Part shown: piece after piece, positions 8,786-18,910 of the stretch
Layout: each line of letters begins with the position of its first letter
Position numbering within the stretch: position 1 is the first letter of the stretch
Assembly (NCBI RefSeq): GCF_946221935.1
Contig: NZ_CAMIGN010000003.1
Coordinates: 1 to 64,000 of the forward strand
DNA length: 64,000 nucleotides
Source: an uncultured Corynebacterium sp.
GTDB lineage: Bacteria > Actinomycetota > Actinomycetes > Mycobacteriales > Mycobacteriaceae
Reading direction: 5' to 3'
Notes under the pieces: generated by a model
Told to the model about the DNA's origin: nothing
Databases searched by the model: none
The model's input: only the letters and a program-made list of their open reading frames with translations
Position numbers and translations under genes: made by a program

Positions 8786-9345
8786 TGACTGAGTACAACG
8801 AGAATGTAACCGACGAGCAGAACGCTGCCGTCGAGGAGAACTTCGAGGGCGAGTACACCGCTACCGACGCAGTGAACGAAGAGTTCGTTGCCACCATCGG
8901 TGACTCCATCGCTTCCGAGGACGAGTCCGAGCAGATCGAGGCTGAGCCGGTTGTCTTCGAGGGCACCATCCAGACCGTTGGTCGCCGCAAGGAAGCTGTT
9001 GTCCGCGTCCGCATGGTTCCGGGCTCCGGCGAGTTCAGCTGCAACGGCCGCACCCTGGAGGACTACTTCCCGAACAAGCTGCACCAGCAGCTGATCAAGG
9101 CTCCGCTGGTTCTGCTGGACCGCGAGAACCAGTTCGACATTCAGGCAAACCTGAACGGTGGTGGCCCCTCCGGTCAGGCCGGTGCTTTCCGCCTGGCGAT
9201 CGCCCGTGCTCTGAACAAGTACAACCCAGCAGAGCGCACCGAGCTGAAGCGTGCTGGCTTCCTGACTCGCGACGCTCGTGCCGTGGAGCGCAAGAAGGCT
9301 GGTCTGCACAAGGCACGTCGCGCACCGCAGTACTCCAAGCGTTAA
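8785..9345 (+). CDS. rpsI: 30S ribosomal protein S9
   Basis: S9 sits at the ribosomal P site with its C-terminal tail contacting tRNA. The ribosomal domain begins at about residue 58 (GTIQTVGRRKEAVVRVRMVP) and ends with the basic RKKAGLHKARRAPQYSKR-type tail expected for S9. The first 55 or so residues are an acidic Glu/Asp-rich extension, as in actinobacterial S9 proteins. The gene is coupled to rplM and followed by a strong terminator. Confidence 0.97.
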   Translation: MTEYNENVTDEQNAAVEENFEGEYTATDAVNEEFVATIGDSIASEDESEQIEAEPVVFEGTIQTVGRRKEAVVRVRMVPGSGEFSCNGRTLEDYFPNKLHQQLIKAPLVLLDRENQFDIQANLNGGGPSGQAGAFRLAIARALNKYNPAERTELKRAGFLTRDARAVERKKAGLHKARRAPQYSKR

Positions 9346-9372
9346 ATCGCTTCGCCCTTTTTGGTGGCGACG

Positions 9373-9423
9373 CCCCCACGCTCCAGCCGAGCAGTTTTTC
9401 GGCCGGGACGTGGGGGTTTCCCT
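9373..9423 (+). terminator. Intrinsic terminator after rpsI
   Basis: CCCCCACG (9373-9380) pairs with CGTGGGGG (9409-9416), with inner GCCGA/TCGGC pairing, followed by TTTCCCTTT. The left arm is part of a sequence that recurs inside dnaE2 (see findings). Confidence 0.8.
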
Positions 9424-9506
9424 TTATAGAAGCATTTATGACAATTTGCTGATATCGGGAGTGGCACCCGCCAGACCGGCGGGGTCGCCGGGTAGAATTG
9501 CGCCCC

Positions 9507-10850
9507 ATGGGTAAATTGTTCGGAACTGACGGCGTCCGTGGTCTAGCGAACAGGAAGCTGACTGCAACGCTGGCAATGAAGCTGGGTGCTGCCGCCGCGC
9601 GTGTACTGGTATCCAAGGAAGAAGTGGGCGGCCGTCGCCCTACCGCTGTGGTGGGGCGCGACCCGCGTGTATCGGGGGAGATGCTGACAGCGGCGTTGTC
9701 AGCAGGTATGGCATCGCAGGGTGTGGACGTGCTGGACGTCGGCGTGATCCCCACCCCGGCTGTCGCTTTCCTTACAGATGACTTCGGCGCCGACATGGGC
9801 GTCATGATCTCCGCTTCCCACAATCCGATGCCGGACAACGGCATTAAATTCTTCGCTGCGGGTGGCCGCAAGCTGCAAGACGACGTGGAGGATGAGATCG
9901 AGGCCACGATGCTGGATCTGCCGGAGACCGGCCCTAAGGGGGCAGCAATTGGACGAATTCTTGATGAATCCGCAGATGCACTAGAGCGTTACCTGGCTCA
10001 TGTGGGCACGGCCATTAATCATCCGCTGGATGGAATTCGCGTGGTGGTGGACTGCGCCAACGGAGCAGCCTCGACTGCCGCGCCGGAGGCGTACCGCCAG
10101 GCAGGTGCGGATGTCGTGGCTATCCACAGCCGACCCAATAGCTTCAACATCAACGATGGAGTGGGATCCACTCACATTGAGGTTCTGCAGAAGGCTGTTC
10201 TGGAACACCAGGCGGATCTAGGGCTGGCCCATGATGGCGACGCAGATCGCTGTTTGGCTGTGGACTCCGAAGGAAACGTGGTGGATGGCGACCAGATTAT
10301 GGCGATCCTGGCCGTGGCCATGAAGGAAAACGGTGAGCTGAAGCAGAACACCCTGGTGGCCACCGTCATGTCCAATCTGGGGATGAAGCTTGCCATGCGC
10401 GCCAACGGCATCAAGGTGCTGGAGACGCAGGTAGGTGACCGTTACGTGCTGGCCGAATTGTTGGCCTCTGATCTGTCGCTGGGTGGCGAACAGTCTGGGC
10501 ACGTGATTATCTCCGAACATGCAACTACCGGTGACGGCACCCTGACGGGGCTTACGTTGATGGCGCGCATGGCGCAGACTGGCAAGCCGCTCTCCGAGCT
10601 GGCGAAGGTGATGACCGTTCTGCCGCAGACGCTGATTAACGTGCCGGTTGCAGACAAGACCGTGATCGCCGACGATGAGCGCGTTGTAGAAGCCATCGCC
10701 AAGGCAGAGGAGGACCTGGGAGATGCCGGACGCGTACTTCTGCGCCCCTCCGGTACTGAGGAATTATTCCGAGTGATGGTGGAAGCTGCAGACCCAGGGA
10801 CGGCACGTCGCATTGCTGGGAAGCTGGCCGCCGTGGTTGCGGAGGTTTAG
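9507..10850 (+). CDS. glmM: Phosphoglucosamine mutase
   Basis: GlmM converts glucosamine-6-phosphate to glucosamine-1-phosphate on the way to UDP-GlcNAc for peptidoglycan. The phosphoserine loop is MISASHNPMPDNGIKFF near residue 103, the metal loop is DGDADRCLAVD near residue 244, and the phosphate-binding RPSGTEELFRVMVE is near the C-terminus. The 447 residues match the family. The start is the ATG at 9507 (MGKLFGTDGVRG); an in-frame ATG nine bases earlier is less like the family. It precedes glmS by about 3.2 kb, and both belong to the same pathway. Confidence 0.96.
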   Translation: MGKLFGTDGVRGLANRKLTATLAMKLGAAAARVLVSKEEVGGRRPTAVVGRDPRVSGEMLTAALSAGMASQGVDVLDVGVIPTPAVAFLTDDFGADMGVMISASHNPMPDNGIKFFAAGGRKLQDDVEDEIEATMLDLPETGPKGAAIGRILDESADALERYLAHVGTAINHPLDGIRVVVDCANGAASTAAPEAYRQAGADVVAIHSRPNSFNINDGVGSTHIEVLQKAVLEHQADLGLAHDGDADRCLAVDSEGNVVDGDQIMAILAVAMKENGELKQNTLVATVMSNLGMKLAMRANGIKVLETQVGDRYVLAELLASDLSLGGEQSGHVIISEHATTGDGTLTGLTLMARMAQTGKPLSELAKVMTVLPQTLINVPVADKTVIADDERVVEAIAKAEEDLGDAGRVLLRPSGTEELFRVMVEAADPGTARRIAGKLAAVVAEV

Positions 10851-10900
10851 CGCCGTAGCTCTTTCCCACGGCTTTCTGCGGTTTCCCGCGAACCTTTTTT

Positions 10901-10936
10901 ACATCCGCGCAGTCTAACTGTGTGGATGTTTTTGTT
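10901..10936 (+). terminator. Intrinsic terminator after glmM
   Basis: A 12-base stem (ACATCCGCGCAG with CTGTGTGGATGT, including G-U pairs) with a TCTAA loop runs into TTTTTGTTG. It separates glmM from the following trio. Confidence 0.85.
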
Positions 10937-11060
10937 GTGCAGCGCCAATGTTGCGTGAATCGGGGCGAGTCTTCGAGCGGAACGAAGAACCCTTCGCCTG
11001 CAGGTTGCGTGTTTAGGGGATTGGCGGTGCCGGGGAGTTTCAAAAGGGGGAGTAAGAACA

Positions 11061-11369
11061 GTGGGAGAGCTACACATAGATCCACTATCGGCCGTTGATC
11101 AGGCGGGGAAGCTGCGGGAAGTACAACGGTGCTGGGCCGATCATTTGGGAGGGGTTCGTCCTTCCGTGCCAGCCTCAATCTTTGGAGCTGGCCTGCAGGA
11201 TAAGGCCAAGCAGTTCCTATCACTGGTGGATCAGGGGCACACAGTCCGACTTAATCACGCGAAGCGTCTGGCAACTGCAGGGGATGACTTGGTGGGACTT
11301 GTCGGTCGAGTGGGGGATGCAGATATGGAGAGTTCCGCCAGCCTAAACGCAGGGGAGGGGTGGACATGA
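11061..11369 (+). CDS. Small helical protein, Rv3440c-like by position and size
   Basis: The 102-residue product starts at GTG behind AAAGGGGGA, nine bases away. It has no signal peptide and appears largely helical, with a KQFLSLVDQGHTVRLNHAKRL region. Its length and fold type recall WXG100-like proteins, but there is no W-x-G turn. In mycobacteria Rv3440c (about 103 residues) lies between glmM and glmS and precedes Rv3439c, an Ala/Pro-rich protein. Both position and order match here. Its stop overlaps the next start (ATGA). Function unknown; a link to the nearby ESX-4 system is an inference. Confidence 0.65.
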   Translation: MGELHIDPLSAVDQAGKLREVQRCWADHLGGVRPSVPASIFGAGLQDKAKQFLSLVDQGHTVRLNHAKRLATAGDDLVGLVGRVGDADMESSASLNAGEGWT

Positions 11370-12874
11370 CAGGCTCTTTGGATGTGCGTTTGCATGCTGC
11401 CCTCGGTATTTTGGCCAGCTTTGGGGGCCAGGTGGAAGGCGCGAAAACTGCGGCGTCATTTACTAACGGCATGAACCCCGAAGCGATTAGTGCCTCGCTT
11501 GGACCAGCGAGTAATGGCAAAGACAAAGTGCCTTTACTCGCAGGGCAGACTGACGATAAAGAGAGCTTCGATGGTGTGGCTGAAGGAAAGCCGGGAGAGG
11601 CCACGCGTAAGGCCGGCAAAGAGCAACTCAACCACGAGCGCTGTGTGCAGAACCGCTGCGTTGCTGTGCGGGACACTGCTGAGGTAATGGGGACAACATC
11701 GGAGTCCTCAGTAAGCACGATCGAAGGAATTGCGGAGAAACTCGAGTTCTTTGCAATTGCGTCGGGTGTTGTGGGATTCGTTGGAAAACCCTTGCTGGAT
11801 CTGTTGGCAAAGGTGGCAGCGGAGGTGGCGGAGAACATTCTGCACAGTCGAAACAACTCCCTCGACCGGACGATTGACATGCTGATCGCAGATGCGAAAC
11901 CCGCAGCAGAACCGGGTAATTCGCAGAGCCCGGTGTGTCATGATCCGACACCTCCAAAAGTGAAGTGTCCCGAGGAGGTAAAGGAGCCACCAAAGTGTGA
12001 GCCTCCTGTGCAGCCTGCGCAGTGTACTCCGTTGACTCCACCTCCTCAGGCAGCAACGCCGGTGGTGACAGATTCGGCGCCTGCACCAGGAGTAGCCCCG
12101 GCTCAGATAGCCCTGCCGGAGGCTAACCAAACGCTGTTGCCACCGCCTCCGCCACCGGCGCCGGCACCGTTAGCTCCAGCAGCTCCATCGATGCCGTTGG
12201 CGCCTCCACTTGCGGGTAGTTTGCAGATCAATGTGCAGGGAGTAGCGAAGCTCTGGGCGGAGATTGTGCAATGTGCGACGGAAGCATTTGCGCCTCCTGC
12301 GGAAAGCTGTCCGCCGACTATCTCTGTTCCGGAACCGGAACTGGAATCAGAACCAGAGCCGATGCCGCCAGCGGAGCATTCATCGCAGCACGAAGAATGC
12401 GAAGTGGAAAAGCACACATGTACGGCCTCAACGGAGACGGAAACTGCGCAGAAGCCGGAGTCCGCGCCCAAGCCAGAACCAGCACCGGAAGCGGAACCGG
12501 ACCCCAAGCCAGCACCGGAACCGGAACCGGACCCCAAGCCAGAGCCAGCGCCGAAACCAGAACCTAAGCCAGCGCCGGAACCAGAACCCAAGCCAGCGCC
12601 GGAACCAGAACCCAAGCCGGAACCGCACCGTTGCGAACCGCCCGTCTCAGAGCACAAGGGATCCGAACACAAGGTGCCGTCTCCACCATCCGGCCGGGGT
12701 GACCATAGTGAAACCAAGGATAAGCCGATCACACCTTCTAGTCAGTGGACCCCCGACGTCTGGGTATCAGCAGCAGGTACTGCGTCCATTGAGGTCACAG
12801 AGGCCTCCGTGGACCTTGCGGGCGCCGGAACTGTGGCGGCGGGCGTCAACCTCGAAAGGAGCGGTGAGTGGTGA
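11366..12874 (+). CDS. Proline-rich protein, Rv3439c-like by position
   Basis: The start is the ATG at 11366, which overlaps the previous stop and has GGGAGGGG five bases upstream. The 502-residue product has an N-terminal half with helical stretches (about residues 1-170, including EFFAIASGVVGFVGKPLLDL). Next is a Cys-containing linker rich in Pro (PTPPKVKCPEEVKEPPKCEP), then a tract of PEPEPDPKPAPEP-type repeats from about residue 365 to 425, and a short conserved-looking tail ending LAGAGTVAAGVNLERSGEW. There is no signal peptide, membrane anchor or sorting signal, so if it reaches the surface it needs a non-Sec route. The mycobacterial equivalent is also Ala/Pro-rich. Function unknown. 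Confidence 0.65.
   Translation: MTGSLDVRLHAALGILASFGGQVEGAKTAASFTNGMNPEAISASLGPASNGKDKVPLLAGQTDDKESFDGVAEGKPGEATRKAGKEQLNHERCVQNRCVAVRDTAEVMGTTSESSVSTIEGIAEKLEFFAIASGVVGFVGKPLLDLLAKVAAEVAENILHSRNNSLDRTIDMLIADAKPAAEPGNSQSPVCHDPTPPKVKCPEEVKEPPKCEPPVQPAQCTPLTPPPQAATPVVTDSAPAPGVAPAQIALPEANQTLLPPPPPPAPAPLAPAAPSMPLAPPLAGSLQINVQGVAKLWAEIVQCATEAFAPPAESCPPTISVPEPELESEPEPMPPAEHSSQHEECEVEKHTCTASTETETAQKPESAPKPEPAPEAEPDPKPAPEPEPDPKPEPAPKPEPKPAPEPEPKPAPEPEPKPEPHRCEPPVSEHKGSEHKVPSPPSGRGDHSETKDKPITPSSQWTPDVWVSAAGTASIEVTEASVDLAGAGTVAAGVNLERSGEW
12464..12630 (+). repeat. Degenerate Pro/Glu/Lys repeat tract
   Basis: Imperfect units such as AAGCCAGCACCGGAACCGGAA encode PKPAPEPEP and PDPKP motifs. All units keep the frame. 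The tract is likely to vary in length between strains. Confidence 0.8.
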
Positions 12875-13122
12875 CCCACAGAGAACAACTAGCAGCGCGC
12901 TACCAGCGCATCGTTGACGACTACATGGCCGAGGTCGAGGAATCCGTACGGGAGTTTGAGGAAACGCTCAAAGAATGCACGCGGCAGCTTGAAGAAGCGA
13001 AGAAAGCGCAGCGCGATGGCAAAGAAAATAAGACTGCTGCGCTTAGGGAACCCAGGAACGGATCAAGCGGAAGCGCCCGAATCCACGGAGCCCGCGGGAT
13101 AAAGGGGAGAATCTTCGACTAG
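12868..13122 (+). CDS. Small coiled-coil protein, third gene of the glmM-downstream trio
   Basis: The 84-residue product starts at one of two adjacent GTG codons behind AAAGGAG and overlaps the end of the proline-rich gene. Residues 5-52 form a strongly charged, probably coiled-coil helix (DDYMAEVEESVREFEETLKE), and the rest is Gly/Ser/Arg-rich. The overlaps indicate one operon with the two preceding genes. Its stop shares CTAG with the stop of the convergent hydrolase gene. I do not recognise a family. Confidence 0.55.
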   Translation: MVTHREQLAARYQRIVDDYMAEVEESVREFEETLKECTRQLEEAKKAQRDGKENKTAALREPRNGSSGSARIHGARGIKGRIFD

Positions 13123-13994
13123 AAGATTTCCGCCAGACGCTCGTCCAGGTTTACGTTTTCCGGCAGGTTCTTGTACAGCTCATGCTGGGTGGATGTGCGA
13201 GTCTTTTTCAGCTCGGCGTGGCCATCGCGGAAAGACTTGTACTTGCCCTCGTGCTCGGCCAGTACGAAACCGGTCATCAGGCCACGTGCCAATTCCTGCT
13301 GGCTAAACTGCGGAAGGCCTGCGCCAAGTGCAAAATTGCGACCGTACTTCTCGTGGAAGCTGCTAGCGGAAGCACCCAGCAGTTCGCGATAGACAACGTC
13401 GCCACCCCAATGCGCGGCCATGCGCTTTGCATTGCCCTTAGGAGTCTCGCCCAAACGGCCGGCCTCCAGCACCAGGCCGGGAGCCTTCACATACTTTGCA
13501 GCCTCGGAAGCATCCGGGGAGCTATCAGCCGGGTAAACGGCCATCACGCCGGCGATGGTGGGTTGGGTGTCGTAGCCTTCGAGCTCGCTGCGGTGGCGAC
13601 GACCCGTTGCGGCCAGCACTGCGGCGGAGGCACCCATGCCGTGGCCGGCGAGGTACAAGTCATTCGGCTGTACCGTCACGTTGCCGTTGCCCAGACGCAC
13701 TCCGGCCAAGATCTGCAGGGCGGTCTCCAGATCCGCAGCGAAACCCCGGTGATTAGGAGTTAAGCCCTTTTCCGTGTCCGGTGCCGCCACCGCGAAGCCC
13801 CAGCTGGCCAAGTGTCGAAGCGTTGCATGGTAGGAATCCACACCAACACGCCAATCGTGACCGAATGCGATGCCGGGGATGCCGTTACCTTCTGCCGGGG
13901 TGTACACACGCCCGGGGATTCCAGCGAAGTTCAGGTCGCCGACCATCACGCGGTGCGGGCCGCGCTTGCCCAAGCGAGTAATCAGGTTCTTCAT
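13119..13994 (-). CDS. Alpha/beta-hydrolase-fold protein with Gly at the nucleophile position
   Basis: The 291-residue product resembles the dienelactone/cutinase-like hydrolases: an oxyanion-side GIAFGHDWRV, a central DLYLAGHGMGASAAVLAATG and a late HEKYGRNFALGAGL. The nucleophile elbow, normally G-x-S-x-G, reads G-H-G-M-G near residue 155, so the catalytic serine is absent and esterase activity is doubtful. It lies where mycobacteria have Rv3438, a conserved protein of similar size between the Rv3439c equivalent and glmS. I chose the ATG at 13994 because longer starts would run into glmS. Function unknown; a binding or structural role is possible. Confidence 0.7.
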   Translation of the reverse strand: MKNLITRLGKRGPHRVMVGDLNFAGIPGRVYTPAEGNGIPGIAFGHDWRVGVDSYHATLRHLASWGFAVAAPDTEKGLTPNHRGFAADLETALQILAGVRLGNGNVTVQPNDLYLAGHGMGASAAVLAATGRRHRSELEGYDTQPTIAGVMAVYPADSSPDASEAAKYVKAPGLVLEAGRLGETPKGNAKRMAAHWGGDVVYRELLGASASSFHEKYGRNFALGAGLPQFSQQELARGLMTGFVLAEHEGKYKSFRDGHAELKKTRTSTQHELYKNLPENVNLDERLAEIF

Positions 13995-14055
13995 CTTATC
14001 TGCCACAGCCCCACAGCTTACCGAAATCGATCGCCCATTGTGTATCGTCAGAGGC

Positions 14056-15918
<1,863 letters not shown>

Positions 15919-15992
15919 CTCGAAGCTCATTCTTTGTGACGCCCCCCTGCCGTGCCCCCTTTCCCGGGATCCCAGGAGGGGTGGCTAAAGTT

Positions 15993-17654
15993 ATGGACAT
16001 GTCGGATCGTCACCTTGCGGAATTAGTCGTTGACCTGGATGCCATTGCGCACAATGTGCGGGTGTTCCGGGAAGCAGCGTCTCCCGCTGGTGTGATGGCG
16101 GTGGTGAAAGCCGATGCGTATAACCACGGGGTGGACAAAGTAGCGCCGGCAATGCTGGATGCCGGAGTCGAACAGTTGGGAGTGGCAACACTCGGGGAGG
16201 CCTTGCAACTGCGGGAGTTGTTGCGGGCAAAAGGGGAGCGCTATCGTCACGTCCCCATCACCGCGTGGATGTGGATGCCCACCGATGACCTAAGGGACGT
16301 TTTCGCCGAGGAGATCACCATAGGTATTCCCTCGTTGGCACATGCACGCACCCTGGTAGAGCAGGCCGTCCGCGCGGACGTGCCGGTGCGCGCATCCCTC
16401 ATGGTGGATACAGGTCTGTCTCGTTCCGGGGTGAGTCCCGCCGAATGGGAAGCGACGGTGCAGCTGCTGGCCGCGCATACTGAACATGTGAACGTCACCG
16501 GTGTGATGAGCCATATGGCTAGCGCGGATGAGCCACAGTCACCGGCTAATGACCTGCAGGCTACCCGCTTTGCGGAAGCTATCAAGTTCTGCCGCGCCCA
16601 TGGCTTGCAGGTGCCCCGCAATCACATTGCCAACACACCGGCTACGCTCAACCGTCCGGAGGTGCGCCACCAACTGGTCCGACCGGGCGTCGGGCTATAT
16701 GGCATCGACCCGGCAGGGGCGGGCGTAGAGCTCAAAGAAGCGATGACGCTGCGCGCCCGAGTTATCACGACCCGTGTGGTGCCGAAAGGCGAGGGCGTGA
16801 GCTATAACCACACATGGCAGGCTCAGCGAGATACCCGCACCGCAGTGGTGGCGCTGGGCTACGCCGATGGGCTGCCTCGCAGCGTGTCGGGGACGATGCA
16901 GGTGACAATCAACGGGCGTGCATATCCGCAGATCGGGCGGGTATGTATGGATCAGATCGTGGTGGAACTCGGCTCGGCAGAAGAACCCACCGACGTGCAG
17001 CCGGGAGATTGGGCGGTGATTTTCGGCCCGGGTGGCACAAGTGTTGACGACTTTGCGGAGTTGGCGGGAACGATTAGCTATGAAGTGCTGACGATGCCAC
17101 GCGGGCCTCGGATTGCGCGTGTCTTTAACGGTGGGGAGCCAGACTTTTCCGCGGACGGATCGTGCGACGTGGCCACTGCGGAGGACATGCGCCAATTGGG
17201 AAAACAACTTGGCGAGGTGCTGCAGGCAGGAACAGTCGTCGTGCTGTCCGGTCCGCTGGGAGCAGGGAAGACGACGCTGACTCAGGGACTGGCTTCCGGG
17301 CTCGGGGTGAAAGGGCGCGTGCAATCGCCGACTTTCACCATCGTACGAACCCACCGCGCTGGACAACGCGGTGTGGGACTGCTGCACATGGATGCTTATC
17401 GCCTGCTGGGGGCAGACGTGGACCAGGGAATCGAGCCTGGACGCCATATTGACCGCAACGAGGTGCTCGATGCACTTGAGAGTTTGGACATCGACGCAGA
17501 CATCGATGATGTGGTTGTGGTTGCGGAGTGGGGGCGCGGAGTGGTTGAACCGCTGAGCGAAACTGTGCTGGATGTGCAGATCGAACGAGGTAGTGCGGCT
17601 GGCGATGAAGGCGACGCTGCCGACACCCGTACCGTGACATGGCGCTGGAAGTAG
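15993..17654 (+). CDS. alr-tsaE: Alanine racemase fused to the t6A ATPase TsaE
   Basis: One 553-residue frame carries two enzymes. Residues 1 to about 378 are alanine racemase, which supplies D-alanine for peptidoglycan: the PLP lysine is K39 in VVKADAYNHG, and the second-domain motif RVCMDQIVVE is present. Residues about 388-553 are TsaE, the ATPase that drives t6A37 tRNA modification: Walker A GPLGAGKTT near residue 419, VQSPTFTIV, then HMDAYRL. The start is the ATG at 15993 behind AGGAGG (13-base spacing). In mycobacteria alr and tsaE are separate adjacent genes; here there is no stop between them. Both domains look complete. A promoter-like element and terminator for a small RNA follow the gene. 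Confidence 0.93.
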   Translation: MDMSDRHLAELVVDLDAIAHNVRVFREAASPAGVMAVVKADAYNHGVDKVAPAMLDAGVEQLGVATLGEALQLRELLRAKGERYRHVPITAWMWMPTDDLRDVFAEEITIGIPSLAHARTLVEQAVRADVPVRASLMVDTGLSRSGVSPAEWEATVQLLAAHTEHVNVTGVMSHMASADEPQSPANDLQATRFAEAIKFCRAHGLQVPRNHIANTPATLNRPEVRHQLVRPGVGLYGIDPAGAGVELKEAMTLRARVITTRVVPKGEGVSYNHTWQAQRDTRTAVVALGYADGLPRSVSGTMQVTINGRAYPQIGRVCMDQIVVELGSAEEPTDVQPGDWAVIFGPGGTSVDDFAELAGTISYEVLTMPRGPRIARVFNGGEPDFSADGSCDVATAEDMRQLGKQLGEVLQAGTVVVLSGPLGAGKTTLTQGLASGLGVKGRVQSPTFTIVRTHRAGQRGVGLLHMDAYRLLGADVDQGIEPGRHIDRNEVLDALESLDIDADIDDVVVVAEWGRGVVEPLSETVLDVQIERGSAAGDEGDAADTRTVTWRWK

Positions 17655-17715
17655 CCTGCGGGTGGCGGAAACCTGGCAATTCCTTAGGAAAAACTGGGGA
17701 ATCTCTCGGGTAGGT

Positions 17716-17745
17716 TTGCTCCGGTGGGGGTTGGTGTGTAAGAAT
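17716..17745 (+). promoter_or_regulatory. Candidate promoter of a small RNA
   Basis: TTGCTC (17716-17721) and TAAGAA(T) from 17739 are 17 bases apart. No open reading frame begins downstream before the terminator at 17825, which suggests a non-coding transcript. Confidence 0.5.
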
Positions 17746-17750
17746 GGTTG

Positions 17751-17870
17751 ACGAATCACCGTGAGGGGTGTTTCACAAGACGCTGGCACTGATGGGCCTG
17801 ATCAACCCGCCAGGCGTACACCGTCCCTGAGAGGTTTACTGCGAGAGCCTCTCGGGGACTTCTTGTTTTT
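17751..17870 (+). ncRNA. Candidate ~120-nt small RNA or leader
   Basis: The stretch runs from a well-spaced promoter to a strong intrinsic terminator. In between, CTGGC and GCCAG (about 17793-17833) pair around an inner GGG/CCC with a CCTGATCAA loop. I do not recognise an Rfam family: it does not match my memory of SRP RNA, 6C or tmRNA. It could instead be an attenuator for the lipoprotein gene about 300 bases downstream, but that distance favours a separate RNA. Confidence 0.45.
17825..17870 (+). terminator. Intrinsic terminator
   Basis: CCCTGAGAGG (17825-17834) pairs with CCTCTCGGGG (17848-17857), and a U-rich tail ACTTCTTGTTTTT follows. Confidence 0.85.
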
Positions 17871-17938
17871 AGCGGTGCCGCCTTGAACGTGAGCTATTTA
17901 TTATCAATGTCTGGGGAGCGCTCCCGACAGATCAACAA

Positions 17939-18127
17939 ATGCACTTAAAAATGAGTAATCATGAGGCCGTGAGTTACCACATGGTTCTCAACAAACCAAC
18001 CAAACAACAGCTGGATTCGTGGGCGCTGCAAACCCAAAATCCTGGGGAAGCTGCATACAGAGAAGGCTTTGGCTCAGGTTCGCTGCTTGAATCCGGTTGG
18101 GTTCCAGCAGTCTGCTCCGCGGTATGA
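17939..18127 (+). CDS. Possible small ORF upstream of the lipoprotein
   Basis: A 62-codon frame with ordinary amino-acid composition (MHLKMSNHEAVSYHMVLNKP, ending ESGWVPAVCSAV) fills most of the gap between the small RNA and the lipoprotein. It has no visible ribosome site and no recognised family, so it may be a remnant or chance frame. The rest of the 17871-18175 gap shows nothing else. Confidence 0.25.
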   Translation: MHLKMSNHEAVSYHMVLNKPTKQQLDSWALQTQNPGEAAYREGFGSGSLLESGWVPAVCSAV

Positions 18128-18175
18128 TTCCCAAGGGAGAATGTCTGCGATAAACACGTTTCGAGGAGAATGCAC

Positions 18176-18904
18176 ATGACTACTTCAAAGAAGTTGCTGG
18201 CTCTGGGAGTTGCGGCAATTACCACGCTTTCAATCGCGGCATGTTCAGAGGATGAAGCTCCGCAGGCGGAGCAATCGTTTGAGGTGCAATCTTCGACTGC
18301 AGAATCTTCTTCCCCGGAGTCCACGGGGTCTGAGTCAGAGACTCCTTCCGCTTCCGCCAAAAATGAGAAGGAAGCCGAGCCAACTTTGGTTGATCCTGCA
18401 AATTCGCTTGAGCTGAGCAATGGAAAATTTCGCTTAACCAAGGACGAAGCCGGCCCCGGTTCTCCGGAGGACATCGTCACCTCATATCCTGAAATGCCCG
18501 ATCATGGTTTTTCGGAGCTGCAGGTAACCGTGCCACGAGCTGAGAGGAACGGGATCATGCAGTATAAGAAGGGTTCAAAACTAGAGCTTAAGATTGCTGC
18601 GGCTGATCTCTCAAAGGTCCCTTTTGAAGAAAGAGAATGGGCGGCTCTGGACTTCAAGCTGCTGGACGAAAGCGGTGCTGACGTCTTAAAGGGACAGAAT
18701 GTTCGTCCCGAATGGTTGCCGGGCTATCAAAACGTAAATTACGATGAGATCAAGTTTGAGAATAAGGATATTAAGCTATCGGATTACGCTGAGGCGAATG
18801 TTGCTTATAACCTTGAAAAGGAGGGGAAATTCACCCTGGAAATCGAGGTTGCAATCCCGGGCTACAAGCCATTTAACATCAGTCAGCCTTTAGTTGTTGC
18901 CTAA
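18176..18904 (+). CDS. Putative surface lipoprotein, first gene of the kinase cassette
   Basis: The product has a lipoprotein signal peptide with the lipobox LSIAAC, giving a lipidated Cys at residue 23. A Ser/Glu-rich linker follows (SSTAESSSPESTGSESETPS), then a soluble domain of about 170 residues with beta-strand-like spacing. The start at 18176 has GAGGAG at the right distance; the ATG six bases earlier is too close. The FHA-HTH gene begins seven bases after the stop. I do not recognise the domain. Base composition here is visibly more A/T-rich than in the flanking housekeeping genes. A sensor or substrate role for the downstream kinase is an inference. Confidence 0.65.
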   Translation: MTTSKKLLALGVAAITTLSIAACSEDEAPQAEQSFEVQSSTAESSSPESTGSESETPSASAKNEKEAEPTLVDPANSLELSNGKFRLTKDEAGPGSPEDIVTSYPEMPDHGFSELQVTVPRAERNGIMQYKKGSKLELKIAAADLSKVPFEEREWAALDFKLLDESGADVLKGQNVRPEWLPGYQNVNYDEIKFENKDIKLSDYAEANVAYNLEKEGKFTLEIEVAIPGYKPFNISQPLVVA

Positions 18905-18910
18905 GTCGAA

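Noticed and set aside
11061..11369. Canonical WXG100 protein after glmM
   Set aside because: Length and helices fit, but the W-x-G turn is missing, so it is described only as WXG-like.
12103..12732. Gly/Ser-rich minus-strand frame
   Set aside because: It mirrors the Pro/Glu repeat of the plus-strand gene.
17751..17870. Known RNA such as SRP RNA, tmRNA or a metabolite riboswitch
   Set aside because: I saw none of the conserved loops I know for these, and the nearest gene is too far away for a typical riboswitch.
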